64,000 bases of DNA from Entoloma clypeatum (taxonomy: Eukaryota > Basidiomycota > Agaricomycetes > Agaricales > Entolomataceae): positions 1,612,001 to 1,676,000 of the forward strand of contig OY751496.1 of NCBI GenBank assembly GCA_963565915.1, in the 5' to 3' direction. Position numbers and translations under genes: made by a program. Within the stretch, counting starts at the first letter, position 1; each line of letters starts with the position of its first letter. Below are positions 11,586 through 23,497 of this stretch, in pieces. The notes under the pieces were generated by a model. The model was not told the origin of the DNA, searched no databases, and saw only the letters and a list, made by a program, of their open reading frames with translations.

Positions 11586-12572
11586 TCATTCAAAGTGCTG
11601 TCCCCTTCTTGGATCCGCTTTCCGTTTTTCTATCGCCTTACGCACCTTGCGCTCAGGTCTCACAACAATGATAGGGACTGGAGAATGGGTTAAACAGTAC
11701 CTTCGGGCAGCCTGTCAGCCAGATGTAGAGTCAGAGGAGCAAGAAACTTCACTTGCTAACACTACCGATACCAAAGGATGCACTTGTCCCTCCGATGTTC
11801 ATACCAAGCCCACCGAGGACGGATCGCTTGCCACGTGTGCCGACCACCACACTATCAGGTCTATATAGAGCAATCAAACGGTCGAGAGTGTCGGTGATAC
11901 GGCCAGGAATGTATTCGAGGACGATGGAGAGCTGCATCATAACCCTAATATTAGCTGAATGAGGAATCATCATAGATGCATACATACCTTCCGATCGGGA
12001 TCAAACTCTACACTCTTGGCTTGGACGCTCCTCATGAGCTCTCGAGCCTCCTCACGAACGATATCATGGTCTTTCTCTAAACATAGAATGAAAACATAGA
12101 CAATGCCCTGAGGTAATGAAAACTGACCGAGCACGTACTCGTCTACGCCCCTGAAAATGATAAGTTCGTCACCGTCTTGCACAAGAGCTTCCAGCGACCA
12201 GTCAAGTGCTTCGCGACCGCTCTCATCGGACGATGCGGCACAGAGAAAAACGCGCGTGGATCGTGTGCGGCGGTATCCCTCAGACTTGACACGAAGAGTA
12301 TAAGAAAACATAGAGGCAGACTGGTTTTCGAAGGTATCGAATGAGACTTTGGGGGTATAACCAGGAGTGGCAGGGACAGGAGACAAAGCAGGCTGTGGTT
12401 GTGGGTGAGGGGCTAGAAGTATGGAGGGGCCCGAGGTGTAATTAGCGGTATGAAGCGAGGAAATGGCATTATCGGAGCAGGATGTATGAGGAAGGGCAAT
12501 GTGACGGGGAGAGGGCGAGACTTGAGGAGTACCTGGGCGAGACGAGTGTTTCATCGCTGAGCGTAGCGTCAT
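11586..12572 (-). CDS. Universal stress protein (USP) family protein, 4 exons
   Basis: The proposed exons are 12572-12128, 12076-11988, 11931-11753 and 11700-11586, total 828 nt or 275 residues, with 51-56 bp GT-AG introns. The first 100 or so residues are a Ser/Pro-rich tail usual in fungal members. The USP fold follows: beta strand TRVFLCAASSDESG, then ALDWSLEALVQDGDELIIF, the central EKDHDIVREEARELM helix, and near the C-terminus VVVGTRG followed by GSVSKYCLTHSPVPIIVV, the ATP-binding signature region of USPs. The C-terminal RPERKVRKAIEKRK is basic. USPs bind nucleotides and act in the cytosol in stress survival; the precise role is unknown. An internal ATG (MKHSSRPG) could be the true start. 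It is the only host gene I find in the first 45 kb. Confidence 0.85.
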
Positions 12573-12805
12573 GCTGGTGGTGGATCAAGGGTGATGTTAT
12601 TGCTGTTTCCAAAATAGTTGACGCGACCTAATAATTGACAACAAAAGTGCACAAGTACCGTCAAAACTTCGAACAGCAATAACTCGAGATCCGCTCAACG
12701 TATTCACTTAAAAATTAGTGGTGCGATTGGTCTCATCCAGGGCTAGACAGCCCCATGGTTTTTATCCATAAACATTGAGTTTCACAATATACCACATCAG
12801 ACCAC

Positions 12806-13047
12806 ATCAGCATTCCCACAAATTACTCACAGGCTCATTTGCTCATGGCGAGTCAAGATTCTCAAACTACATAGTTATAGTATAATTGTTGATTTAAAGT
12901 ATAAATAAAAACTTGTCGGAAAAACTCATGAAAAAAAGATTGAACTCATGAGCTCTTGACTCTTGACTCATATGCACTCATATGAGCTTGTAGGAGTCAA
13001 TATGAGCGGTTGTGGGACCTCATGAGAAACTTGTAGGAAAACTGATG
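12806..13047. mobile_element. Small MITE-like insertion in the left arm
   Basis: The homologous right arm runs straight through this site, so 242 bases were inserted. The insert begins ATCAGCATTCCCACAA and ends TTGTAGGAAAACTGATG, which are imperfect inverted repeats. CAC on both sides may be a 3-bp duplication. Its interior is dense in CTCATGA and ACTCATATGAG words. Confidence 0.55.
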
Positions 13048-13260
13048 CACCCTTCCGAGACAAGAACACCTTTAGAAAAAGAACAAGCAGTCCGAAACAC
13101 CTGGAATTTGGATATGCTGTAGCTATAATGTATCCCTAGGCAGCCCCACTGGACTTTGTCCAAGTTTTGCAATGAGAGCCTGAAGCTCTTTCGTCAAGCA
13201 TGTGTGGGTACTGTACCAAGTGTTCAGTCACAGGTCACACCAAACTGTGAACTGAACCAC

Positions 13261-13347
13261 CTGATCTTCCCACAACTTAAGCCAAATATGCCTTGTTGAG
13301 GCACCGGATCAACAAGGCATATTTGGCTTAAGTTGTGGGAAGATCAG
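13261..13347. repeat. Perfect 39-bp hairpin with 9-nt loop
   Basis: The arm starting CTGATCTTCCCACAACTTAA (13261-13299) is repeated exactly in reverse complement at 13309-13347, separated by GGCACCGGA. It lies near the centre of the inverted-repeat element 12597-14685. Confidence 0.95.
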
Positions 13348-14687
13348 ATGAACTGAACATTGTTATGCAAATGCCACGGTCATGATTGGTTTGTGAACAC
13401 TTCAAAAATGGGTCACAAATGACTATTTTCTGAAACTTTTTTTCCCATGGGACCCCCTGAGGATCCTCAATCTGGCTTCTGTGAACTTATACACAAATTG
13501 GGGGAGATTCATACATTTTTTGCTCTTGGCACACAGCATTCCTTGAGTTTGAACAATGAACACTTCATTATGAACATTGGTCACAGGTCATGTTCATTGG
13601 TGAACTGTTCAGCCAGTGCTGTGAACACTTGGTTGAAATGGTACAGTATACTCCTTGTCCTTTGCCATCATCATGACTCGTGGCAACACATCTCAGACGA
13701 TCTCTGCAAGACTCTTGCCTATATGCATCGTAGCTGTGCTCTGGAAGACATTGTCTAACTGACAAACTGCAAAAAGTGCACTGTTCAATGAATTTTAGCA
13801 GAGCATCGGCAACAGCATGGTTCATTGGCAGTGCAGCGTCTGGGGCTCAGAGGAAGGAAACGAGTGCTCAAATCTATGAATATCCAAGTGTGTTCCAATA
13901 TTTCCCCCAGCTAGACCCTTCTGAACATCAGACAGTTCCCGCAAGGCATGATATGACACAAATGGTCTGCACTGAAAAGAAGTGGCTATTCAATGAAAAA
14001 GGTGAGATCTGGCCCTACTGGTTTGTAACATCCATCATACTTGTGCTAGATCACTTGTAATGCTCTCAAAAGGAATGAAGATAAACAGGCAGCATTTTGC
14101 TACTACTATGGCCTTTGATGTTTACCAGAGCAGACAGTTTTCGTTGACGAGAGCCCATTTGACCGACAAACCTCAATCTGTCACAAGGCCTGGGTTTTAC
14201 ATGGTCACTGAGCACAAAAGGCATTGTCCAGTTGAAGACTTTCGCTTGTTCTGACTGTTGCTCATAGTCTTGAAGGGTTCGTGATGTGGTGGAACAAGGA
14301 TTAGGTTGAAAGTAATTGGTTGCTGCATCCATCAGCAACCAACTCATTTTCAAATTGTTGTATGCCTCAAATTTTATGGGGCTGTCTAGGGATACATCAT
14401 AGTTACAGCAATATCCGAATTCCAGGTGTTTTGGACTGCTCATTCTTTTTCTAAAGGTGTTCTTGTCTCAGAAGGGTGGTCTGATGTGGTATATCGTAAA
14501 ACTTAACATTTAGGGATAAAAACTATGGGGCTGTCTAGCCCTGGATGAGATCAATTGCACCATCTAATTTTTAAGTGAATAAATTGAGCGGATCTTGAGT
14601 TATTGCTGTTCGAAGTTTTGATGGTACTTGTGCACTTTTGTTGTCAATTATTAGGTCACACCAACTATTTTGGAAATAGCAATAATG

Positions 14688-15329
14688 TAAGGTAGGGGAC
14701 ATCCACATTCAACAAACGTCTCAAAGTGTGGCACTTTTGTGACAACCTCTGCCAAATTGGGACAGTTAACAACAGATTAGACATTATAATGGTATCTACA
14801 TCGATGTCAACCAATTGGTCCCACCACATCATAGATGTACATGGGAGGATATGAGATTTTGAATAGATCAAATAAATTATCAAAATTGAATAAGAAGATA
14901 GCAAGATACTAGAGGGGTGGTCGTGGGGCAAGAAATGGGACTTGGGGTCTGGTCCCATCTTTGGTCATCAACTGATATGGCAGTACTTTTACGCAGAGAT
15001 AACCATTCCAGGAATTTCTTCGCACCATTTAAAAAATTAGCAGTGCGTTTGAGGACGTGTCCTGGGCAATGGGTGTATCTATCATGTGATGCAATGTGTT
15101 CTGACACGTAGCCAGGTCAAAAAGCTATAAACTTTTTATTCTCATGTTCTCAGCCCCATCCGACCATCCCAGCGGCTTCTGTTAACCACTATCTAGAATT
15201 CAATGACTTCGATAAGGAAGAAACTACTTAGATCTTGTGTGATTATGGTTTTTGTCCCAGACGACCCAATTTAGTGAGTTGTCACACTAGTCACATGACA
15301 TTAGTTGAACATGGATGTCCCCTACCTTA
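14688..15329. mobile_element. TA-flanked MITE, 642 bp, intact ends
   Basis: The termini TAAGGTAGGGGACATCCA (14688-14705) and TGGATGTCCCCTACCTTA (15312-15329) are perfect inverted repeats including the TA duplication, the same ends as element 1932-3587. A decayed inverse copy is at 3725-4455. It is non-coding. The insertion sits directly against the inverted-repeat element on the left and the pogo-like element on the right. Confidence 0.88.
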
Positions 15330-15415
15330 TGTACAGTCATCAACCACTCAGTGAGACACTTTGATTTTTGGCCCATCACGCCATCATTTGGCCTCGGACT
15401 TTTTGATAATGTGTA

Positions 15416-16587
15416 CAGTCATCAACCACTCAGTGAGACGGTGAAATTTAAAACCATCCTTCAGTAGTCCACGCCGGAAATAAGTAAAAATTAATGTGAC
15501 AGAGTCTTTGCAAGATGTTCAATCGACAGTCTGGACATAATAATCAGTAGTCTATACCCACTTTTCCAGCGACGATTGAAGAATCAGCCCGATTTTGCGT
15601 TATCAACGTGAAAACCACTCAGTGAGACGACTGATAAGGTGGTCACATCACTGATGTTGACCGTTGGGACCATATGCATAGACTGCATTTGGCAAAGATC
15701 GGATCTACATATCTAAGCGTTATCATCATCGTCATCATCACCGTCAACTTCCTCGTCCTCGTCCTCGCCATTGGAATCGACGTCCTCGGTTTGGGCGGGG
15801 GTGGGTCTCTTGACCGGTTTTTCTATCCCGGTCAGTGTCGGCTTCTTTGCCGCTTTGGGCCATTGTCGACCCTCTTGTTTGGCCAGCAGGCGCTTCGCTT
15901 CCCAGGCACTGACAGCTGTGTGATGAGCTTCTCTTTGCACCATGTTGCGCTCCTTCCTCGCCTTTTCATTCTTCTTCCATGCAGCCACCACCTCTCCATG
16001 CTGCTCCCTCTTCACCTTTCTCTCCTGTTTCTCAATTTTCTTCCTCATTGCATCCTCTTCATGCTGTTGAACAATCTCGGTGAAATCATTGTCGGTGAGA
16101 AGGCGAGGTAATCCATCTGCCAGGATGCGTTTCGATTTCTTTGTTGTTGTAGAATGCGAGAGTAGGGGAGAATTGGAATTTCGACGCCTCCAGAATGGGG
16201 GTACCAGTAGCCCCTTTTGGAAGGCGTGATGTGACATCTCATATCATTGCCCCCGCCGCACCCTCCTCATTTTGTGTCTTCCTAGTCCATTAGCAACTGA
16301 TCTGCATGTTGAGAGGATATATATAGTCATGCCTCACACCAATATCAAAAATAAATTGCAGTTCCTTCTGACTGTCAAGTGTAAATTGTTAAATACATGA
16401 TTCTCTCATCCAGATTTGCTTCCGAAAGAGTACCTACTCCTAATTATCAGCTATGTAGTTCTGGGATCACTTTAGAAAGAATGTTTCTAAACATTATCAA
16501 AAAGTCCGAGGCCAAACGACGGCGCGATGGGCCAAAAATCGAAGCGTCTCACTGAGTGGTGGTGTCTCACTGAGTGGTTGATGACTG
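15416..16587 (-). mobile_element. Pogo-like element copy A inserted into copy B
   Basis: 24-bp TIRs at 15416-15439 and 16564-16587 are flanked by TA at 15414-15415 and 16588-16589. On the minus strand the 5' terminal block of about 95 bp is joined directly to the 3' part of a transposase gene, showing an internal deletion. The 5' terminal block also stands at 15334-15413, and the sequence after the right TA (16590 onward) continues copy B exactly where copy A continues internally. This proves one family member landed in another. Confidence 0.88.
15713..16237 (-). pseudogene. C-terminal tail of pogo/CENP-B-type DDE transposase
   Basis: 174 codons remain. The segment KRILADGLPRLLTDNDFTEIVQQHEEDAM, followed by Lys/Glu-rich helices and AWEAKRLLAKQEGRQWPKAAKK, resembles from memory the tail found after the DDE_1 domain in basidiomycete transposases. 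The C-terminus is a long Asp/Glu run. The HTH_CENPB and DDE catalytic parts are absent because of the internal deletion, so this cannot be an active transposase. A diverged second copy lies on the plus strand in copy B. Confidence 0.7.
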
Positions 16588-16935
16588 TAGAAACATTCTT
16601 TCTAAGATTATCTCAGAACTACATAGCTGATCCTTAGGAGTAGATACTCTTTCAGAAGCACATCTGGATGAGAGAATCATGTATTTAACAATTCATACTT
16701 GAAAGTCAGAAGGAAGTTCAAGGAACTGCAATTTATTTTGGATATTGGTGTGGGGTATGACTATATGCATCCTCTCAATATCCAGATCAGTTGCTAATGG
16801 ACTAAGAAGATGCAAAACAAGGAGGGTACAGCAGGTGATGAGATGAGGATGTCACACCACACTTTCCAAAAGGGGCTACTGGGAGCACATAGAATCCTGG
16901 GGGATGTAATTCCACTGATCCAAAGAAGCCAACAC

Positions 16936-17238
16936 TGTTGAACGAATTCCACTCCTATAGATATTTCATCTATAGCATCATGTGCCCAATCCCATGACGT
17001 ACAAATAATGTACAAATAAGTAGACTAGTATATAAGACTGTCCTTATTCTCTGTGCAATATAATGCTCTTACCAAGTAACCCCCATCTTGCAAACACCTC
17101 ACAAGGTTAGTAGTAAGGTTCCCCCTCTATCATAGATACATGATCTGTAGCACGTAGCATAGAGTACTACTGGACTGTCCGACGACCCATCCACTGTGAT
17201 CACCTCCAGTGTTGATGAGATCATATGCTGTTCCAACA
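16936..17238 (+). repeat. Copia-2 5' LTR (303 bp)
   Basis: It starts TGTTGAACGAATTCC and ends TATGCTGTTCCAACA. A TATA-like box (AGTATATAAGACTG) is near 17027. Its last 144 bp (17095-17238) are repeated at 41362-41505. Confidence 0.9.
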
Positions 17239-17252
17239 GGTTATGAGCCCTG
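17239..17252 (+). other. Copia-2 primer-binding site, half-tRNA(iMet) type
   Basis: GGTTATGAGCCCTG directly follows the LTR and is complementary to the anticodon arm of initiator tRNA-Met (GGGCTCATAACC form), the same mode as copia-1. Confidence 0.75.
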
Positions 17253-17624
17253 AGACTCACCATTGCACTTGTCGCTGGCAGTCTTAGTAGACTCGATGCC
17301 GCTACATTGCGAACACGATAGATCAAGTGCACCTTGATCTGTACATACAGCATTAATGATTATGTGGATGTTTAATCCCACATCATTGTGTAGCATGATG
17401 AGCTAGCAGATCTGGGTGATGATCGTGATGCCCATCTGCCTCCATACATGTGTCTACCAGTTACCTCTGCATATGATGTTAAACGTGGTATAGGGGTCTG
17501 ATGGACCCTAGTGGAGCAAAACACATGTTGCTGTGTCCCTGTTTCATCTAAGATACAGTGATTTGACATGTGACTGACACATTCTATTTCCAGTCTGTTG
17601 CACTCTCACCCTTCACATCAAATC

Positions 17625-20600
17625 ATGTCTTCTTTTGATTACAAATCCACTGTCGTCAAGATGACCAGCTCTAACTGGAAGGAGTGGAGCAATAAGATGA
17701 CAGGGTTTTGAAGGGACCTGGATGCTTGTATCCAGGGATTGGCCACAACCCTCCGCGTTGATGTCCACTTCTAAAGCGGAAGACAAAAAAGAGCTCTGCA
17801 AGTGGAAAGAGAGAGACTTGAAAGCACGTGGTGCGATCATCTTATCTCTGGTGGCATCTGTAAAGCATGAGGTTACAGCATTCCAGACTTCAAAAGAGGT
17901 TTGGGATCAACTGAAAACTCTCTTTGAGAACAAAGGCCCCAACAAGATGTTCAAGGACTTCGCCTTGACTCTTGATTGGCACCTGTCTGGTGGTGACCCC
18001 CATCCGGAATTCTCTAAATTCTGTGTTCTCTTGGCACGCCTCGACGGGCACAAGATCCCCTTCGCTTCTAAATTGCAAGGGATGCTTGCTGTGCACTGTC
18101 TACCTCCCAAATGGAAACATCTTGGTTCACATCTGGCCAAAGAATGGAAGTTGGACACTTTCAAACTTACCGAGATTGTAACCGCGGAGTACATGCGCAT
18201 ACAAGCCGAAGCACAACTTCTGGCTGCCAACAAGATCTCCGCTGTCAAGCGGAAAGGACAGGAACCCCACTGGCGCAATGGTCCAGGACCTGCTGATGCT
18301 TCTGGGTCAAACCAGAATTCCGGCAAACCTCATCAACAGAACAAAGGAAAAGGAAAGGCAAAGGAGACACCGTCAAACAACTCCAGTGATCAAAATAAGA
18401 AGCAGCCATTTGTACCCAAAAAGGAAGGGTCGCAGAGTTGGAAAAAGGCCCAGCGTGCCCAAGAGGCTGCTGCAGGCGACACCGCCAGCTGCTCTTATGT
18501 TGCCTTGTCAGCAATGACTATGAATCTGCTGACACCTCCCTTCACCACTGTCACGGGCTCAGGATGCGTTATTCCCCCCCAACAATCTTCTACTCCAATG
18601 ACTGACCCTCATTGTTGTCCTCCTCTCAAATTGCGGTTGACATCAAGTCCCGCTGAACACATCATAACTGCAGGTGCGAGAGAGCTTCTCAATCACATGA
18701 CAAACACATCCGTGCAGCGTTTCACAGGTGCTCCGGTAAATCAACCGTTGATGTACCCTGAGATGCAGGCAGTGCATGATGTTGTCACATCTCTTGGCAT
18801 TGTGGGAACGTCCCAGACCCTCCAAAACATCAATAATGTCATATACCCCAAAGACATTCTGGGGATATATTCGACCCCTGACAATGAGGTAATGGACAAA
18901 GCTTCCCTGTTCCTGATGGAACACCAAGATTATGATGCCAATATTGTGATGGACTTCAATGAGGAATATGAGTATGATGAAGATGAACCTGGACCGTCCA
19001 AACGGATGTGTTTCAGTTGGGCGGATGAAGTCAACGACGAGCTTTTTGGAGGTTCATCATGCAATGACCCGAGGTATGTTCTTTCACAAGTTTCACATGA
19101 GCACACAATGACAGAAGAACACACCCAGATTTGTGATGAGTCACTAGAACTGGGTCATAGTTATTTAAAATCACCTGTCATTGCTGCCTCCTTCATGGAG
19201 GAAATCTATGATCATTTTGCCTCATGTTCGAAATGTAAGAACAAATCCAAAGATACTAATGACACCGAGTGGATCATGGATTCCGGCGCTAGTATGGACT
19301 TCACCGCAGAGATGAGTGACTTTGCAATGTACAAAGAAGAGAAATTGATCTGTACTGCCCAAACTGTGGGCAAAGCAAAGATCTATATAAAAGGAAGAGG
19401 GACCGTGTTTATCACTCACACAAAACCATCACGTCAAGGAAAGCCAAGAAGTCTAATAACTCAGCTTTATCTGGTTTTACACATCCCAGAGCTTTCCACT
19501 CGCCTCATGTCAATGGGCGAAATTCTTCAAGAATCTGGATTAAATGTCGCTGGCTCAGCTGACAATCTTAGTTTCTTCAAAGATGGAATGTGTGTACTAA
19601 GATGTGAACCTCATTTTCCTGGTTCGACAATATACTGGGTAAATACATGTGTTGAACAAATCACGCAGCTAAATGCTAGAGATATTGATGTCTATAAAGC
19701 TGATTACAGCATTTGGCATCAGCGGTTTGCACACCCTGGTAAAGATATCCTGAAAAAGGCACCCAATGCATGTGAGGGATTCCCAAGAGATGTCCAATTT
19801 CCCCTTAAGGATAAGCCATGCTGTCCCTGCGCAGAAGTGAAGTTGAGGTTGAAAAGCTTCCCTCCTTCATCTTCAAGTGCTTCCAGACCTTTTGAGTTGC
19901 TCCATTTGGACCTCAAAGAGTTTCCAATCGCCTCCTATCACAAATTTAAATACTACATCAGTTTTTTGGATGACTATTCTGAGCATGCTTGGATGGTATT
20001 GTTGAAACTCAAATCTGATACCTCTGATGCATTCAAAAAGTGGACAACGCTTATAAAAACCCAGTTTAATGCCCAATTTTGCCAATGGCGTTTTGATGGA
20101 GGGAGAGAATTCAAAAAGGAAACTGGGGTAGTAAAATACCTCGAGGATCTTGGAATTGCCATGGAAATTTCAGCTCCTAATACACCCCAACAAAACGGTC
20201 GAGCCAAAAGGATTAACCACACCATTGTAGAGAAAGCACAGGCGATGTGATTTGCCACCTGCTTACCACAATCATGGTGGGAGTTTTGTGTTTTACATGC
20301 TGTGCATGTTTACAATCGCACGCCAATTAAACGACTTTATTGGAAAACACCTTTTGAATCTCTGAAAGGGGAAAAACCGGATGTATCTAATCTCCATGTT
20401 TTAGGCTGCGCTGCCTATGTTTATATTCCTGAAGAACACTGTGTGGATAAATTAAATCCACGTGCTGAGCTTATGACCTTTATGGGTTTTAAACCAGGAA
20501 TGAAAGCATATCAGTTTATGACTGATAAAAACAGTATCTTTATTGGTACTACTGTGGTATTTGATGAAACACTCTTTCCGAGGTGTCCGGATACCAAAGT

Positions 20601-21884
20601 GCCACAACACACACCCATGGGAAATGAGCCTTCCCATGATGAGTCTCAGGATGATGGAAACCCTGATGACGATGTTGATCACCACTTTGAAGACAGAGAT
20701 GTTCATTATCATTCCCGCCGGCGTAATCAGCCAAGCAGAGATGAATCCTCTGATCCCTCTTCTGCTCCAAATGGAAACCAGCGCAACGGTGCTGATGTAC
20801 CACCTTCGAATCAGGATGACCCTGAGGTCCAGAACCAGCTGGCGAATCCTCTGCCTGCTGATGTCCCTCAACCACGAAGGAATGCTAACCCACCTCAACA
20901 GGAAAGCAACATCTATGGGGAGCAGCGGCACCCCACGCAACAACAACACGACATCAATCGCACACGCTCTTGGCATGAAGCCGTGAATCGAGAGAAACAG
21001 CAGCAAGAGCCTTTCCGGCTCCGCAATGTTCCCCAATCATGACAGGAAGAAGTGGAACCTAGTTCCCCCTTAGCCCCACCTGACACAGGGCCTAGTGGAT
21101 CTTCTGGTACTCCTCCCAATGACCCCAAAGTTTCTGATGACAAACCTTTGGAAGATATGGATGTGGAGAGCTTACTGCACAAAATGATGAATGATGTGGA
21201 GCTAGGCCCAAAAGCATTTAATTTGTACCTAGAACAATTAGTTCAGAAACGAGGGGGAGACACGAAACAGATTGCTGAGTTGAACGCGCTACTTGCATCA
21301 GCCGTTCCTCACTCTGAATCTAATCTCTCACAGTTCCGTGATATCCGGGAGATGAAGTTTCGCGACATTGCAAAAATGCCGCAAAACCTCCAGGATGAGT
21401 GGTTGGATGCATGCCATAAGGAACTTGATAGCATCAAGCGGCGTGATGTCTATGATCTAACACCTTTACTGACCAGATGGAAGGCCATCAGATCACGATG
21501 GGTCTTCAACATAAAGACCAACGGCCATAAAAAGGCTCGGCTTGTTGCACAAGGGTTCTCACAAATCAAGGGAATCGATTTCAACGAGGTATTCTCTCCT
21601 GTAGTTCGATTCAAGACAGTACATCTCATGCTCGCTACCACCACACTTGAGAGTTGGGTGATTCTCACGCTAGACGTAACTGCTGCTTTCCTTTATGGGA
21701 AACTCCAGGAAGAGTTATACATGATGCAACCTGAAGGCTTCAAAGTAAAAGGCAAAGAACTTCTTGTTTGGCGCCTGCATAAGGCTATTTATGGTTTAAA
21801 GCAGGCTGGACTTGCATGGTGGCATGCCATGGAGAAATCCATGAAGAAACTAGGTTTCCAAAGAGTCATATCTGACACCGGAAT
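17625..21884 (+). pseudogene. Copia-2 gag-pol, 5' part (gag to reverse transcriptase)
   Basis: The ATG at 17625 opens a gag N-terminus (MTSSNWKEWSNKM) that meets TGA at 17709 and a +1 shift before the long frame from 17722. That frame carries UBN2-type gag, protease DSGAS (near 19280), pre-integrase and HHCC (HQRFAHPGKD, C-x2-C), integrase (FDGGREFK near 20093, QQNGRAKRINHT near 20190, where the usual catalytic Glu of RAER is Lys) and the first half of reverse transcriptase (KARLVAQGFSQIKG near 21533). TGA codons at 20248 and 21040 interrupt it; at 20248 copia-1 has Arg (RFDACLP). Gypsy-1 interrupts the frame at 21885. Confidence 0.9.
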
Positions 21885-22364
21885 TGTTAAGAACTGATCG
21901 ACAAAAATGTCGGAGCTACGTCGGATGCGTCAGAGGGTCGGAGGGTGGTCGGAGCGTGTGCGATGTAGGGGCAAGGACTTGGCTTCAACTTGTGTGTTGC
22001 GCCCTCGCTAATACGTTGGTGTCCTTATTTCGGAGGATCGGAGGTCGGAGGTCAGACTCAAGTTAAGAGTCGGAAAGAGGACGGGAGGTAAGATGTCGAA
22101 TCTAAGTTGATATTCAAACTGAAGCTAATACATGATTCTACATAAGTTTAAATACTATGTCGGAGGACGTGTGGCTTCGTTGGAGTCGGATAACGAGTGG
22201 CTGTCGGAGATTCTTAACATAAGTAAAATGGTCGGATGTAAGTAATGTATGTAGTAATGAGATTCATAACAGTAAGTATGCATAATAAGTATTAGTCAAA
22301 ATGTCGGAGGTGTCAGAGGTGTCGGGATTGGTCGGAAATCGTCGGAATTGATCAGAATGTAACA
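21885..22364 (-). repeat. Gypsy-1 3' LTR
   Basis: Plus-strand start TGTTAAGAACTGATCG, end GGAATTGATCAGAATGTAACA. The adjoining 22365-22382 read on the minus strand (CTAAGGGGGAAATAC) is the polypurine tract. Confidence 0.92.
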
Positions 22365-22534
22365 GTATTTCCCCCTTAGGGCCGAACCCATGAGGCCTAA
22401 GGACCTAGGTGGTCGGTGCGCGTGAACTGTGTCATGTGATGCATTGGTTGAAAATACCGTCCGAGTGGTTCTTTCTTCTTGTTCCCCCCCCATTATCTTT
22501 CCGCTTGAAAAAACTCTTCTGATAAATCCTCAAA

Positions 22535-23470
22535 ATGTCGGCAACTGATTTCCAGAAAGAATTGGAGGCGCTACAGGCCAAACTCACGGAGGTGGAGGCT
22601 AAGAAGCGAGCAGCAGAGGAGGAGGCTGCCAAGAAGGCTGAGGAGGAGTGGAGAGCGGAGGAAGAGAGGGCTGCGGAGGCGGCACGGGTAGCAGAGGAAA
22701 CACGTCGGGCGTCGGAGCTGGCAGCTCAGAAGAGGGCCGATGAGGTGGCCGCTGCACAAGGCACGTCGGGCAAGGGGTCGGGGGAGCCGCAGGCAGAGAA
22801 GAAGAAGAGGGCGACGAAGAAGAGGAAGGTGGAGGAGGTGTCAGCGATGGTCGGAGAGGGGTTGGGAGTCGGGGTCGGGGTCGGCACCTGCGATAGGTGC
22901 ATTGTGAAGGGCGTTGAGTGTGAACGCAATGAGTGAGTTCTTCTTTGGTTTGTTTTTTCTGTTTTAACCTTTTGTTTTAGGAATAAGTCGTCCTGCAAGC
23001 GTTGTATCAAAGACAAGAAGAAGTGCGAGGTCGGAGCGTCGGAGGGAAAGTCGGAGGTGAAGAAAACGGTGAAGGTGAATAAGGGGAAGAAGAAAGCATC
23101 GGAGAGTGGGTCGGAGGACACCGTCTTGGGTGTCCTCAAGATGATACTGGCAGAGACGAGGCAGGTGAGGCGTCTGCTAACAGCAGTCGAAGGCTCAGTG
23201 AACATTGAGTATCAACCCAAGTCGCCGGAGGTGTCGGAGGAAGGGTCAGAGTTGGAGATGGATACGGCGGAGGAGACACATGAGTTGAGACTGGAGAAGA
23301 GGATCGTGAGAAGGATTAGGAAGGATCTTGTGAATAGGAAGAGGTTGGAGTTGCCGGAGCTGTCGGACAATTCCGACATGTCGATTTTGGAGCCGTCGGA
23401 GAAGGCGGAGTCAGAGGAGGAGTCGGACAAGGAGGAGGGTCTGTCAAACAAGAAACAACGTACTAAGTAG
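22535..23470 (+). CDS. Accessory Zn2Cys6-like, coiled-coil protein gene inside gypsy-1 (antisense to pol)
   Basis: Exons 22535-22932 and 22981-23470 flank a 48-bp GT-AG intron (GTGAGT ... TTTTAG). The spliced frame codes for 295 residues. Residues about 1-75 are an Ala/Glu/Lys/Arg-rich coiled coil, followed by basic KKKRATKKRK. Around residues 120-150 six cysteines have spacing C-x2-C-x6-C-x8-C-x2-C-x6-C, the Zn2Cys6 binuclear-cluster pattern; the intron falls between the third and fourth Cys. The C-terminal half is acidic and ends NKKQRTK. It lies convergent to pol (stop codons 27 bp apart) between pol and the 3' LTR, so it is carried as cargo but transcribed against the genomic RNA. The frame is intact while gag-pol is broken. 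DNA or nucleic-acid binding is a guess from the Cys pattern. Confidence 0.75.
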
Positions 23471-23497
23471 ATAGTAATAGTACTTGTTTTTCTTGTT

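Larger units (their letters stand above)
12597..14685. mobile_element. Long inverted-repeat element, non-coding
   Basis: The first 200 or so bases (12597-12805, TTATTGCTGTTTCC... onward) are repeated in inverse orientation at about 14475-14685 (ends GGAAATAGCAATAA) with scattered C/T and G/A differences. Beyond a 242-bp insertion in the left arm the inverted similarity continues (13048-13150 against 14375-14475). This long-armed structure resembles foldback or large-TIR elements. No transposase is visible in the centre and no clear TSD was found. It starts only about 25 bases upstream of the USP start codon, so it may carry or disturb that promoter. Confidence 0.7.

Noticed and set aside
12597..14685. 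Helitron or coding DNA transposon
   Set aside because: No Rep/helicase or DDE frame, and the long inverted arms do not fit a Helitron.
15416..15660. CRISPR-like spaced repeats (recurring CACTCAGTGAGAC)
   Set aside because: Eukaryotic DNA; the repeats are transposon terminal and subterminal motifs.
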